DNA from: Sandaracinaceae bacterium
GTDB lineage: Bacteria > Myxococcota_A > Polyangia > Polyangiales > Sandaracinaceae
NCBI GenBank assembly: GCA_040218145.1
Contig: JAVJQK010000002.1
Span: forward strand, 1 to 35,141
Direction of reading: 5' to 3'
Length of the DNA: 35,141 nt
Position 1 is the first letter of the stretch, and the number at the start of each line of letters is the position of its first letter. This document shows, piece by piece, positions 8,501 through 15,368 of this stretch. A program made the translations under genes and the position numbers. The notes beneath the pieces are model-generated. The model did no database searches and was not told where the DNA came from. It saw only the letters and a program-made list of their open reading frames with translations.

Positions 8501-10207
8501 CCCTACGCGGGCGACCGGCTCTTCCACGGTCCGGCCTTCCACCTCGCGACGTCGCTCGAGATGGGGGAGGGCGGGGCGCGCGCGTCCCTCGACCCCGCGG
8601 CGGGCGCCGTGCCCTTCGGCGCGTTGCATCAAGGCTTGCTCGACGCGGCGACCCACGCGATCCCGCACGACGACTTGAGCGCGTGGTCGAGCGAGATCGG
8701 CGACGACGTGGTGGGCTACCCGCGCCGCCTCGACGTGCGCTTCGACGGGGACGCGCCGCGCCAGGGCGCCGTCCGCTGTGAGGCGCGCTTCGTCGGCTTC
8801 GAGGCCGAGGACCGTCGGTTCCCCGTCTTCCGGGTTCAGCTGGTGCACGACGAGCGCGTGTTCGCCGACATGCGCCTGGTCGAGATCCTCATGCCCAAGG
8901 GCCCGATCGGCCGGGCCGCGCCGATCGACCGCCGCCGCTTCCTCGAGGGCCGAGCGCCAGCCCGGGAGGAAGGCGCCGAGCGGGTCGCGCTCTCGCGGCG
9001 TGAGGGTGACGCGACCGTGCTCGACCCGCGAGACGTCGCGCTCAGCGACTGGTTCCCTGGCACGGTGGAGGCCGTCTATGGCGGCGCAGAACCGCGCGTG
9101 ATCGCGGTCCAGGAGCACGTCGCCGCCCGCCGCGGGACCCACCCGTCGTGCGTCGAGGTGCGCGGCGCCGTCGCGGTCGACCGCCACGCGCCGCTCCTCG
9201 CCCACCCCGTCCGGGTCGAGGAGACGGAGACCATCGTGGTGCGAGACGCGGGGCCGCCGCGGCTCGACCTCGGCCCCGTCGCCGCGTTCTGGCGGGACTA
9301 CTTCGGCGTCGGCGAGTGGCCGGTCGAGGACCTCTACTACGGCCTCATCGAGCGCTTCGTCGCCGGCTTCCACGTCGAAGACCCGGCCGCGCTGGCCCGG
9401 CTCCGCGGCCAGGGCGTGCTCTACCTGGGCAACCACCAGACCGGCATCGAGTCGCTGATCTTCTCGATCGTGGCGTCGGCGCTGCAGGGCGTGCCCACGC
9501 TGACGCTGGCGAAGACGGAGCACCGCACGAGCTGGCTGGGCGAGCTGATCGCGCACTGCTTCTCGTACCCTGGCGTCACTGACCCCGGCGTCATCACCTA
9601 CTTCGACCGGAGCGATCCGACGTCGCTCCCGCGCATCGCGAAGGAGCTGGCGTCGAGCGCCGCGGCCAAGAGCCTGATGGTCCACGTCGAGGGGACCCGG
9701 GCGCACTCCGCGCGCCACACCGTGCAGAAGATGAGCGGCATCTTCTGCGATCTCGCCATCGAGGCCGGGGTCTCGATCGTGCCCGTGCGCTTCAGCGGCG
9801 GGCTGCCCGTCGAGCCGGGGCCGGAGAAGCTCGAGTTCCCGGTCGGCATGGGCCGTCAAGACTACTGGCTCGGTGCGCCCATCGCCCCGTCGGAGCTGTC
9901 GTCGCGGCCCTACAAGGAGCGCATCGACCTCGTGGTCGCGCGCATCAGCGGGCTCGGCCCCGACGCGGCGGAGGAGCGGCCGTGTCCGCCCGACGTCGCG
10001 CTCGACGCGCGGGTGCGCGCGCGCGCCGCGGCCGGCACGCCGGTCGGTCTGGCCGCCATCGTCGAGACGCTCCGCAGCCGCGACGCGGTCGGCGCCGACG
10101 CACAGCGCCTGCTCGACGCGATCGAGAGCCCGCCCGCGGACTGGGGCAACGACGGCAAGGCACGTTGGCTGGCGCGGACGGCCGAGATGCTCTCCCCGCG
10201 CCGCTGA
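2573..10207 (+). CDS. pfaC: PUFA synthase subunit PfaC/Pfa3-type with fused C-terminal AGPAT acyltransferase
   Basis: This 2544-aa iterative synthase subunit has, in order: KS at about 5-435 (Cys185 in DAACASSLY, His320 in CHATGTG, Lys350 and His355 in KANIGH); chain-length factor at about 440-745, where Glu602 replaces the KS cysteine (GPSFTTSSEE); an Ala/Pro-rich linker with a short helical stretch (842-880) and an A/S/P/T repeat (902-1026); four FabA-like hotdogs at about 1045-1845 with His1131 (HDGHMPAG), His1343 (FAGHFKNDP), Asn1555 in the third, and His1740 (FKAHFYQDP); a PS-DH-like double hotdog at about 1860-2105 (His1870); and an acyltransferase at about 2233-2472 with NHQTGIES (2287-2294) and VEGTR (2372-2376). 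The C-terminal AGPAT is known from terrestrial myxobacterial PUFA synthases (pfa3) and absent from marine gammaproteobacterial PfaC. GAGAGGA at 2557-2563 fits ATG 2573; TTG 2570 is also possible. Confidence 0.92.
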   Translation: MSFAPIAIVGRACLLPGAHSPRALFDLARAGRDQLTDAPAGRWRVPDAHVVTTATRGALDHTWTRRGGYVEGFSFDPEGYRVAPDALLGVDPLVHWVLDTARRALVDAGALELDASRTGAVLGNLSLPSSGASRFAERVWLGALASRVGLPPTDARDRFNSGLPAHLLAQALGLGGGAYALDAACASSLYAIERACRDLQAGRADRMLAGAVNRADDLFIHVGFCALGAMSRTGRSRPFHEGADGLMPGEGCGVVVLERLDDAVRAGRTIHGVIRGVGLANDGRGKNLLAPSEEGQARSMRLALQQAGLEPSDVAYVECHATGTGVGDATELASMRAVYGERPMPVGSLKANIGHLITAAGVAGLLKLLESLREGVFLPTPHLDVPSAALTASPFETLDRPSAWSGPRRAGLSAFGFGGNDAHLLVEAYERDRAFAAVPATPRSPVVVVGLGARVGDGQSVADFERVLHDGRPLGPAERVRIPMSELRFPPTDLQKASPQQTMLLAAALEAVTGIALPGETTGVFVGYGCDPQIARWGARWRARSWGDALGADEAWVRAAADAFGPPLEAPHVVGTLPNIPANRLSSQLALTGPSFTTSSEELSGIRALEIAVDGLRRGELDAAVVGAVDLSNEPVHQAALGNQDTADAAVVLVLRRRDDALRAGELILGEIDVSDGDAPAFATGLPRAHAAAGLVEVAGALVGVGRGRRRDGSAWADAERRLRVRIDALGGQTAAVEILARGDAVPAFPEALETPALELPVHPAPVKLPPIAAPVPDRPPMQKMAPAPALPPTSFDAAPAPLTRRATEAVAQAPAAPAAPTVPALASPTVMQASGMPTDIPPGSWLAAFTAQQLRLADAHRVFVEQQAALHQRFLSTLQAPFGAAGAESAPALGFAPSAGTASATASASATAPASATAPASAAAPASAAAPASAAAPASATATAPASASAAASAAAPASAAAPASAAAPASAAAPASATAPASATAPASATASAAAPASATAPASATAPAAATTPAAAHASAASALPVSARTQASGAARSDELPLAFRPRGPSFPREALEIHASGQISAIFGERFAQQDGYSVQVRMPEPPLLLADRCTGIDAEAGSMGKGTCWTETDVRADSWYLHDGHMPAGIMVESGQADLFLISYLGADFLNAGERVYRLLGCEMTWLGDLPKIGETLVYDIHIDGHAAQGDVRLFFFRYDCHVRRADGTTRPALQVRGGQAGFFTEEELADSAGILWRPETQEIAADARVDPPAVPEPKRRFERADLEAFAAGRPWECFGPGFLRTRTHTRTPRIQEGRMLFLDTVEVLDPEGGPWGRGYLKAVTPISPDDWYFAGHFKNDPCMPGTLMLEGCVQAMAFYLSALGFGVDKDGWRFQPIEHETYSLRCRGQVTPTSEELTYEIFVEELHDGPEPLIYADLLCTVDGLGAFHARRFGLKLTPSWPLSSQPELLAEGANDPRAAVATYRDTAPFRFDMPSLLACAWGPPSTAFGPMYERFDGVRRTPRLPGPPYLFASRVTEVAGVMGGMESGSTIELEYDVPEDAWYFDENGARVMPFAVLLEAALQPCGWTASYIGSTLTSDSDLLFRNLDGKGTITAEVFPESGTLRTVVKVRSISASSGMIIESFDVRCYLGETEVYQLDTVFGFFPPSAFANQAGLPTTEAQRALFDAPSNVHVDLTSESAPARRGTLRLADSMLLMIDRVTYLDPEGGAEGLGALRAEKDVDPDEWFFKAHFYQDPVQPGSLGIEAMLQLLQFFMIEAGLGEGIAHPRFEGIATDLPHVWKYRGQVVPENTLISTTLEIVETGTDDKGAYALADASLWADGKRIYEARRLGMRIVPGQADNLDDSGEERLDPEVDSWLCDHRPTYTAPALPMMSMVDRMMAAARRERGDVDGLHELEVLRWVVVDGPTRIRTEVDPGAADGAEVRLLVWRDAQTPALSRFEVAARAKVGAPAPLAPLEPLGEVRAVDPYAGDRLFHGPAFHLATSLEMGEGGARASLDPAAGAVPFGALHQGLLDAATHAIPHDDLSAWSSEIGDDVVGYPRRLDVRFDGDAPRQGAVRCEARFVGFEAEDRRFPVFRVQLVHDERVFADMRLVEILMPKGPIGRAAPIDRRRFLEGRAPAREEGAERVALSRREGDATVLDPRDVALSDWFPGTVEAVYGGAEPRVIAVQEHVAARRGTHPSCVEVRGAVAVDRHAPLLAHPVRVEETETIVVRDAGPPRLDLGPVAAFWRDYFGVGEWPVEDLYYGLIERFVAGFHVEDPAALARLRGQGVLYLGNHQTGIESLIFSIVASALQGVPTLTLAKTEHRTSWLGELIAHCFSYPGVTDPGVITYFDRSDPTSLPRIAKELASSAAAKSLMVHVEGTRAHSARHTVQKMSGIFCDLAIEAGVSIVPVRFSGGLPVEPGPEKLEFPVGMGRQDYWLGAPIAPSELSSRPYKERIDLVVARISGLGPDAAEERPCPPDVALDARVRARAAAGTPVGLAAIVETLRSRDAVGADAQRLLDAIESPPADWGNDGKARWLARTAEMLSPRR
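5277..5652. repeat. 18-bp tandem repeat array encoding an (A-S-A-A/T-A-P)n linker inside pfaC
   Basis: The DNA is an imperfect tandem array whose core unit is GCATCCGCTGCCGCGCCC (18 bp, six codons), with variants GCTACC for GCTGCC and a few 12-bp deletions or 6-bp insertions. All size changes are multiples of three, so the pfaC frame is kept. It encodes a flexible Ala/Ser/Pro/Thr linker of roughly 125 residues between the chain-length factor region and the first FabA-like hotdog. Such linkers between megasynthase domains are common, but a nearly pure DNA repeat of this kind is a hotspot for slippage, so length may differ between strains or be misassembled. The same GC(N)TCCGC core occurs in two other arrays in this window. 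Confidence 0.9.
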
Positions 10208-10249
10208 ACGCACGCGCTCGAGGGGGCGGCGCTTTCCACGGCCGCGCCG

Positions 10250-11308
10250 GTGCGCTATCGCGCCGGGGTGGCGGACGACTGGAGCATTCGACGCGTCCTG
10301 GACTGGACGGCGAAGGACTTTCGCGAGCGAGGCCTCGGCTCGCCGCGGCTCGACGCCGAGCTGATCGTCGGCGACGCGCTCTCGCTGAACCGCGTCGGGC
10401 TCTACCTGGAGCTCGATCGCCCGCTGAGCGACGAGGAGCTGGTCGCGATCCGCGACCGGGTGAAGCGCCGGCGAGGGCGCGAGCCGGTCGCCTACATCGT
10501 CGGGCACCGCGAGTTCTGGGGCCGGCGCTTCGACGTCAGCCCCGCGGTCCTCGTGCCTCGGCCCGACACCGAGACCCTCGTGCAGCGCGCGCTCGATCTC
10601 GTGCCAAAGCCGCCGAAGCGGCGCTTCCTGCCGCCGGAGCCGGAGCCGGAGCCGGAGCCTGGGCCGGCTGCCGAGGGCGAGAGCGCGGAGGACGTCCCGG
10701 CCGCGCCGGAGATGGCGATCGAGCCGCCGCCGGAGGCGCTGGAGGCGCCGCCCGAGCTCGCCGAGCCGCCGCAGGACCCGGCCATGAAGCCTCGGGAGGC
10801 GCGCATCCTCGATCTCTGCACCGGGAGCGGCTGCATCGGCCTGACCCTCGCCGCGGAGCGCCCGCACGTGCGCGTGGATCTCACCGACGCCTCGGCCGAG
10901 GCGCTCGCCGTCGCGCGACAGAACGCCGAGCGGCACGCGCTGGGCGATCGCGCTCGCTTCCTGGAGGGCGACCTCTTCGCCCCCGTCGGGGACGCCGCGT
11001 ACCACCTGATCGTGTGCAATCCGCCTTACGTGACGGAGGCCGAGCTCGCCGAGTGTGATCCCGAGGTGCGGGACCACGAGCCGCGCATGGCCCTGGTGCC
11101 CGGCCCTGGCGGGCTGGAGCTGATCGAGCGGCTGGTCGCGGAGGCCGGCGCGCACCTCGAGCGCGGGGGCACGCTGCTGATCGAGGTCGGGGCCGATCAG
11201 GCGCGCCGCGTGGAGCAGCTGGCCGCCGCGCAGCCGTGGTGCGCCGAGACCCGGGTGCACGAGGACCTCGGCGGCATCGAGCGCGTGGTCGAGGCCCGCC
11301 GCGGCTGA
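10250..11308 (+). CDS. prmC: Release factor glutamine N5-methyltransferase PrmC (HemK)
   Basis: PrmC methylates the glutamine of the GGQ motif in release factors RF1 and RF2 using SAM, in the cytoplasm. The N-terminal helical domain (about 7-80) and the segment REPVAYIVGHREFWGRRF, followed by VLVPRPDTE, are typical of PrmC. SAM motif I is DLCTGSGCIG at 188-197 and the diagnostic NPPY is at 257-260. At 352 aa it is longer than the usual 280-300 because of an inserted stretch of about 65 residues (about 118-183) rich in Pro, Glu and Ala, including a (PE)n run, between the N-terminal domain and motif I. The GTG at 10250 is used here; GTG 10268, giving an N-terminus of MADDWSIRRVLDWT, is an equally good alternative, and neither has a clear ribosome binding site. 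It lies 42 nt after pfaC on the same strand and converges with the VWA gene, with only 7 nt between the stops. Confidence 0.93.
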   Translation: MRYRAGVADDWSIRRVLDWTAKDFRERGLGSPRLDAELIVGDALSLNRVGLYLELDRPLSDEELVAIRDRVKRRRGREPVAYIVGHREFWGRRFDVSPAVLVPRPDTETLVQRALDLVPKPPKRRFLPPEPEPEPEPGPAAEGESAEDVPAAPEMAIEPPPEALEAPPELAEPPQDPAMKPREARILDLCTGSGCIGLTLAAERPHVRVDLTDASAEALAVARQNAERHALGDRARFLEGDLFAPVGDAAYHLIVCNPPYVTEAELAECDPEVRDHEPRMALVPGPGGLELIERLVAEAGAHLERGGTLLIEVGADQARRVEQLAAAQPWCAETRVHEDLGGIERVVEARRG

Positions 11309-11315
11309 CGGTCTC

Positions 11316-13340
11316 TCAGGCCGAGGCGCGCGCCAGGTGCGAGGCGCGGAGACGCAGGGCGGCCTCCGCGATGGCGAGCAGGCCGACGAGGAGGAAGAGC
11401 CACGGCGCGAGGGGGCGCACCGCGGTGGTGCTCGAGGTCTGCGCGCCGCGGGCGTCGGTGCCCTCCGGCACGTCGCCCGGCGTCAGATCGGACTCCTCGG
11501 CCGGCGCCGCGACGAGGAACGCGAGCCGCGCCTCCTCGTGCAGCGGCCGGTCGGTGGTCGCGACCTGGACCCGGTAGACGCCGGCCGCCACCGTGTCCTC
11601 CAGCGCGACGCTCTCCCCCAGGTCGTCGCCGCGCAGATCGCGGAGCTCGCCCGCGGGGCCGCTCACGCGGAGCCGGACGACCCCGGCCGGCGGGCGGAGG
11701 CGGATCGCGGTGCCGGGCGCGATCGGCGCGTCCGGGGTGCTCGCCCGCGGCGCGAGTCGACGGGCCATGCGCGCCACCAGCGGGAGGAAGCCGGGCCGGT
11801 AGGGGAGCGTGGTCCACTCGTCGCCGAGCGTGGTCGCGCTGAGCGCCACGCGGCCGTCGCCGTGCCTCCCGAGCAGGAGCGCGGGGCTGTCGTCGGCGAA
11901 GCGCAGGACCACCTCGGCGTCGGGGTCGACGCCCTCGAAGCCGACGCGGCGGCGGGTCTGCGTGCCCTCCAGACCGCTCGCCCCGGCGGGAAAGAGATCG
12001 TGCCCGGGGGCGGGGACGGGGCCCTCCACCTCGCTCGAGATCGCGGGCTGAGGGCGCGCCGGGAGCAGCTCGCCGAGCCGCGCCTCGACCTCCCGGGCGT
12101 CGAAGTGATCCCCCGGCGCGATCCACAGCCCGCCGCCCGCCTCCACGTGCGCGGCGAGCCGCTCGGCCACGCGCCGCGAGGGGGTGGGCGCGTCGACGAG
12201 CACCACGACCTCGGCGTCGGCCAGGTCCATGGCGGCGAACGTGTCCGGGTCCACGCTGCGTCGGCTCAGGGCGCCCTCGTCGTCGGGCGCGAGATCGAGC
12301 GCGCGGTCGAGGAAGCGCGCCTCGTCTCCGGACGCGTCCCCGTGCACGAGCAAGACCCGCACCCCCGCCGGCGGGCGGAGCAACACCGGCCGGGTGTCGT
12401 CGGCGTCGAGCGCGTCGTCGACCTCGAGCACCACCGCCGCGCCGGGCTCGTCCGCCGAGACGGGGGCGTGCAAGGTCGCGCGAGCGCCGCCCCGCTCGAT
12501 CGCAACCTCCGTGCGCACCAGCGCCTCGCCCGCCCGCTCCAGGCGCAGCGGCAGACGCTGCCCCTCGAAGTCGGCGCTCGCGCGGATCTCGACCGCGATC
12601 GAGACCTGACCGGGCGTGGTCGGATCCGGCGTCGCGCGCGCGAGGACCACCGCGGCGTTTCGCGCGTCCACGTCTTCGCCCACGCGCTCGAACTGCACCG
12701 AGACCCCGGGCCCGGGCGGGCTCGCGTCCTCCGCGCCGGCGTGGGCGGCCAGATCGCTCAGCACCACGATCCGGCGATCGGCGTGCCGGGCGCCCGCCAG
12801 CTCGCGCTCCGCGCGCTCGAGCGCCGCGGCCAGGTCGCTCCCGCGGGCGCTGCGCTCGGGGATGGCGGCGAGCGCGCGCGCCGCCCGGTCCAGCTCCGTC
12901 GTCCGGCTCACCAGGGTGCGGGGCGACGCGCCACCGAGCACGATGGCCACCTCCGAGCCGCCCGGCAGGCTGCTCACGATGGCGTTGGCGCGCTCCACCG
13001 AGCGGGCGAGCAGGGTCGGCTCGCCGCGGCCCGCCATCGACATCGAGTCGTCGATCACGATCGCCACGCTGGCCACCGAGCCGTCTCCGTACGCCAGCCG
13101 CTCGCGCACGAACGGCCCCGCGATGGCGAGCGCGGCGAGCGTGATCAGGAGCACCCGCACGATGAGGAGCAGGAGGTCGACCAGCCGCACCCGCCGCTTG
13201 CTCGAGGCCTCCGCGCGCCGCAGCAACGCCACGGTCGGCAGCCGGCGCCGGGGAAGATCCTGGCGGCGCAGCAGGTGGGCGATCACCGGCAGCGCGGCGG
13301 CGGCCAGCGCGAGCAGCGCGAGCGGGGCTTCGAAGCCCAT
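11316..13340 (-). CDS. BatA-like membrane protein with von Willebrand factor A domain
   Basis: A 674-aa protein starting MGFEAPLALLALAAAALPVIAHLL, the usual BatA-type N-terminal domain, with membrane segments at about 6-24 and 56-78. The VWA domain follows with a complete MIDAS motif DDSMS (Asp97, Ser99, Ser101), so metal-dependent ligand binding is plausible. Residues of about 290-640 form an extended region with beta-rich and flavodoxin-like/glutamine-amidotransferase-like patches (LLVHGDASGDEARF, GGGLWIAPGDHF). A last membrane helix lies near 645-665 (PWLFLLVGLLAIAEAAL). It is the final gene of the five-gene minus-strand operon, 3 nt after the DUF58 stop. In MoxR systems VWA proteins like this act with the AAA+ ATPase and DUF58 protein on the assembly of envelope or metal-binding targets; the actual client here is unknown. 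Confidence 0.85.
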   Translation of the reverse strand: MGFEAPLALLALAAAALPVIAHLLRRQDLPRRRLPTVALLRRAEASSKRRVRLVDLLLLIVRVLLITLAALAIAGPFVRERLAYGDGSVASVAIVIDDSMSMAGRGEPTLLARSVERANAIVSSLPGGSEVAIVLGGASPRTLVSRTTELDRAARALAAIPERSARGSDLAAALERAERELAGARHADRRIVVLSDLAAHAGAEDASPPGPGVSVQFERVGEDVDARNAAVVLARATPDPTTPGQVSIAVEIRASADFEGQRLPLRLERAGEALVRTEVAIERGGARATLHAPVSADEPGAAVVLEVDDALDADDTRPVLLRPPAGVRVLLVHGDASGDEARFLDRALDLAPDDEGALSRRSVDPDTFAAMDLADAEVVVLVDAPTPSRRVAERLAAHVEAGGGLWIAPGDHFDAREVEARLGELLPARPQPAISSEVEGPVPAPGHDLFPAGASGLEGTQTRRRVGFEGVDPDAEVVLRFADDSPALLLGRHGDGRVALSATTLGDEWTTLPYRPGFLPLVARMARRLAPRASTPDAPIAPGTAIRLRPPAGVVRLRVSGPAGELRDLRGDDLGESVALEDTVAAGVYRVQVATTDRPLHEEARLAFLVAAPAEESDLTPGDVPEGTDARGAQTSSTTAVRPLAPWLFLLVGLLAIAEAALRLRASHLARASA

Positions 13341-13343
13341 GGC

Positions 13344-14246
13344 TCAGCCGAACCCCTTCCGCCGCGCGCTCGTCAGCACGCTGGCGAGGGTGGTCTCGAC
13401 CGGCTCGTCCGTGCGCGCGAGCACGTAGCGGGCGCCGAGGGAGACGCACTTGCTCCGGCACCCCGCGAGGAAGGCGCCGACCTCGCGCAGGTAGGCGTCG
13501 CGCAGCGCCTCCGGGTCGGCGTCGAGCGCGGCCTCTCCTTCGAAGCCCTCGAAGCGCGCCGGGTCGTCGAAGGGCAGCTCCAGCTCGTCCGGATCCATCA
13601 CCTGGAAGACGATGACCTCGTGCCCGTGCCCCACGAGCCACGAGAGCGGCTCGAGCGCGCGCTCGTCGAAGTCGAGCAGGTCGCTCGCGAGCGCGATCAG
13701 CCCCCGGCGCCCCGCGCGCTCGGCGACCTGCGTCAAGCTGGCGTGCAGCGACGTCTCTGTGCCCATCACCGGCGGCTCGGACAGGGCGCGGAGGATCTCC
13801 TCCAGGTGCGCTGGCTTGGTGCGGGGTGGGAGCCGGTCTCGGATGGCGGTGTCGAAGACGGCGAGCCCGGCCGCGTCGCCCTGGCGCACGAGGATGAGCG
13901 CGAGCGAGGCGAGGAGGGTGGCGGCGTGCTCGGACTTGGTCCGGCGCCCCTCTCCCGCGTAGGCCATCGAGCCGGAGCGATCGACGACGAGCGTCGCCCG
14001 CAGGTGCGTCTCCTGCTCGAAGCGCTTGATCTGGTGCCGGTCGCTGCGCGCGTAGGCGCGCCAGTCGAGCAGCCGCAGGTCGTCGCCGGGGCGGTACTCG
14101 CGGTGCTCGACGAAGACCACGCTCGCGCCGCGGTGCGGGCTCTTGTGGATCCCGCTGAGCAGGCCGTCGACGGCCTTGCGCGCCGTCACCGAGAGGTTCG
14201 CGACGCGCTTCGCGACCTCGGGGTCGAGCGCGCGCCCCTCGCTCAC
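13344..14246 (-). CDS. DUF58 domain protein (VWA-like partner of MoxR)
   Basis: A 300-aa soluble protein. It shows the DUF58 signature YRPGDDLRLLDWRAYARSD at 51-69 and a VWA-type metal site DRSGSM at 89-94 (Asp89, Ser91, Ser93). It begins with GTG at 14246, overlapping the MoxR stop by four bases (GTGA), which indicates translational coupling. DUF58 proteins are almost always encoded beside MoxR AAA+ ATPases and are thought to act as adaptors in chaperone-like complexes. No membrane segment is evident, so it is probably cytoplasmic and works at the membrane with the VWA protein downstream. The gene order MoxR, DUF58, BatA-like is the classic arrangement. Confidence 0.93.
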   Translation of the reverse strand: MSEGRALDPEVAKRVANLSVTARKAVDGLLSGIHKSPHRGASVVFVEHREYRPGDDLRLLDWRAYARSDRHQIKRFEQETHLRATLVVDRSGSMAYAGEGRRTKSEHAATLLASLALILVRQGDAAGLAVFDTAIRDRLPPRTKPAHLEEILRALSEPPVMGTETSLHASLTQVAERAGRRGLIALASDLLDFDERALEPLSWLVGHGHEVIVFQVMDPDELELPFDDPARFEGFEGEAALDADPEALRDAYLREVGAFLAGCRSKCVSLGARYVLARTDEPVETTLASVLTSARRKGFG

Positions 14247-15316
14247 GGCTTCACGGCCTCGAGGATGGCGTCGATCACGTCCGTGGCGCGCACGCCCTCG
14301 GCCTCGGCGCGAAAGCTCGCGACGATGCGGTGACGGAGCACGGGGTGGGCCAGCGCGCGGACGTCGTCGGCTTCGGCCGCGAAGCGCCCGTCGAGGACCG
14401 CGCGCGCCTTGGCCCCGAGGATGAGCGCCTGGCTCGCGCGGGGGCCGGCGCCGAAGGCGACGAAGGTCTTCACGGCCTCGGGCGCGCTCGGCGCGTCGGG
14501 CCGGGAGGCGCGGGCGAGGGCGACCGCGTGCGCGACCACGTGGGGCGCGACGGGAACGCGCGGCACGAGCTCCTGCAACGCGAGGATCTCGTCGCGTCCC
14601 AGCACCGCCTCCGGGGCGTCGAGCACCGGCGCCGTGGTGCGCTGGACGATCTCGACCTCCTCCGCCTCGCTCGGGTAGCCGACGTCGATCTGGAAGAGGA
14701 AGCGGTCGAGCTGCGCCTCGGGCAGGGGATAGGTGCCCTCCTGCTCGATGGGGTTCTGGGTGGCGAAGACGAGGTAGGGCGGCTCGAGCGGGTAGGTCTT
14801 GCCGCCCGCCGTCACGCGCCCCTCGGCCATCGCCTGCAGGAGCGCGGCCTGGGTCTTGGGGGGCGTGCGGTTGATCTCGTCGGCCAGGAGCACGTTGGTG
14901 AACACCGGCCCGCGCACGAACCGGAAGCGGCGCTCGCCCGTGGCCGCGTCCTCCTCCAGCACGTCGGTCCCGGTGATGTCGCTCGGCATCAGGTCGGGCG
15001 TGAACTGGATGCGGTTGCTCTCGAGCGAGAGCACCTCGGCCAGGGTGGTGATCAGCAGCGTCTTGGCCAGCCCGGGCACGCCGACGAAGAGGCCGTGCCC
15101 CCGCGCGAAGAGGCTGATGAGCATCAGCTCGATGACGTCCTTCTGACCGACGATGCGCTTCTCGAGCTGCTCCACGATGCGCAGCCGCGCCTCGGCCAGG
15201 CGGGCGACCTGGGCGACGTCGTCGTGGTCCTTGCCGTTCGTCTTGGCGACCGGATCCGCGTCGCGAGGGGCGACGTCCGGCTGAGGCTCGGTCTCGGGGC
15301 TGGAAGCTTCGGTCAT
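14243..15316 (-). CDS. MoxR-family AAA+ ATPase
   Basis: From ATG 15316 this is a 357-aa MoxR ATPase. Walker A is GVPGLAKT at 79-86 and Walker B is LLADE at 143-147, followed by INRTPPKTQAALLQAMAEG, and the sensor 1 region reads FATQNPIEQEGTYPLPEAQLDRF. The C-terminal lid (RPDAPSAPEAVKTFVAFGAGPRASQ) is also typical. The frame stays open upstream to a GTG at 15346, which would add ten residues; neither start has a convincing Shine-Dalgarno sequence. The first 35 residues are polar and acidic, likely disordered. MoxR ATPases remodel partner proteins in concert with VWA-domain proteins; here the partners are the next two genes. Confidence 0.93.
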   Translation of the reverse strand: MTEASSPETEPQPDVAPRDADPVAKTNGKDHDDVAQVARLAEARLRIVEQLEKRIVGQKDVIELMLISLFARGHGLFVGVPGLAKTLLITTLAEVLSLESNRIQFTPDLMPSDITGTDVLEEDAATGERRFRFVRGPVFTNVLLADEINRTPPKTQAALLQAMAEGRVTAGGKTYPLEPPYLVFATQNPIEQEGTYPLPEAQLDRFLFQIDVGYPSEAEEVEIVQRTTAPVLDAPEAVLGRDEILALQELVPRVPVAPHVVAHAVALARASRPDAPSAPEAVKTFVAFGAGPRASQALILGAKARAVLDGRFAAEADDVRALAHPVLRHRIVASFRAEAEGVRATDVIDAILEAVKP

Positions 15317-15368
15317 CGGAGGTCGCGAACGTATACCGCTCGACACGGCCTGTCGCTATGGAGTGGCC

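Noticed and set aside
3008-11260. A minus-strand open frame of about 2750 codons opposite pfaC and prmC.
   Set aside because: It is antisense to genes with clear domain motifs, has no recognisable protein features, and results from the lack of stop codons in very GC-rich sequence.
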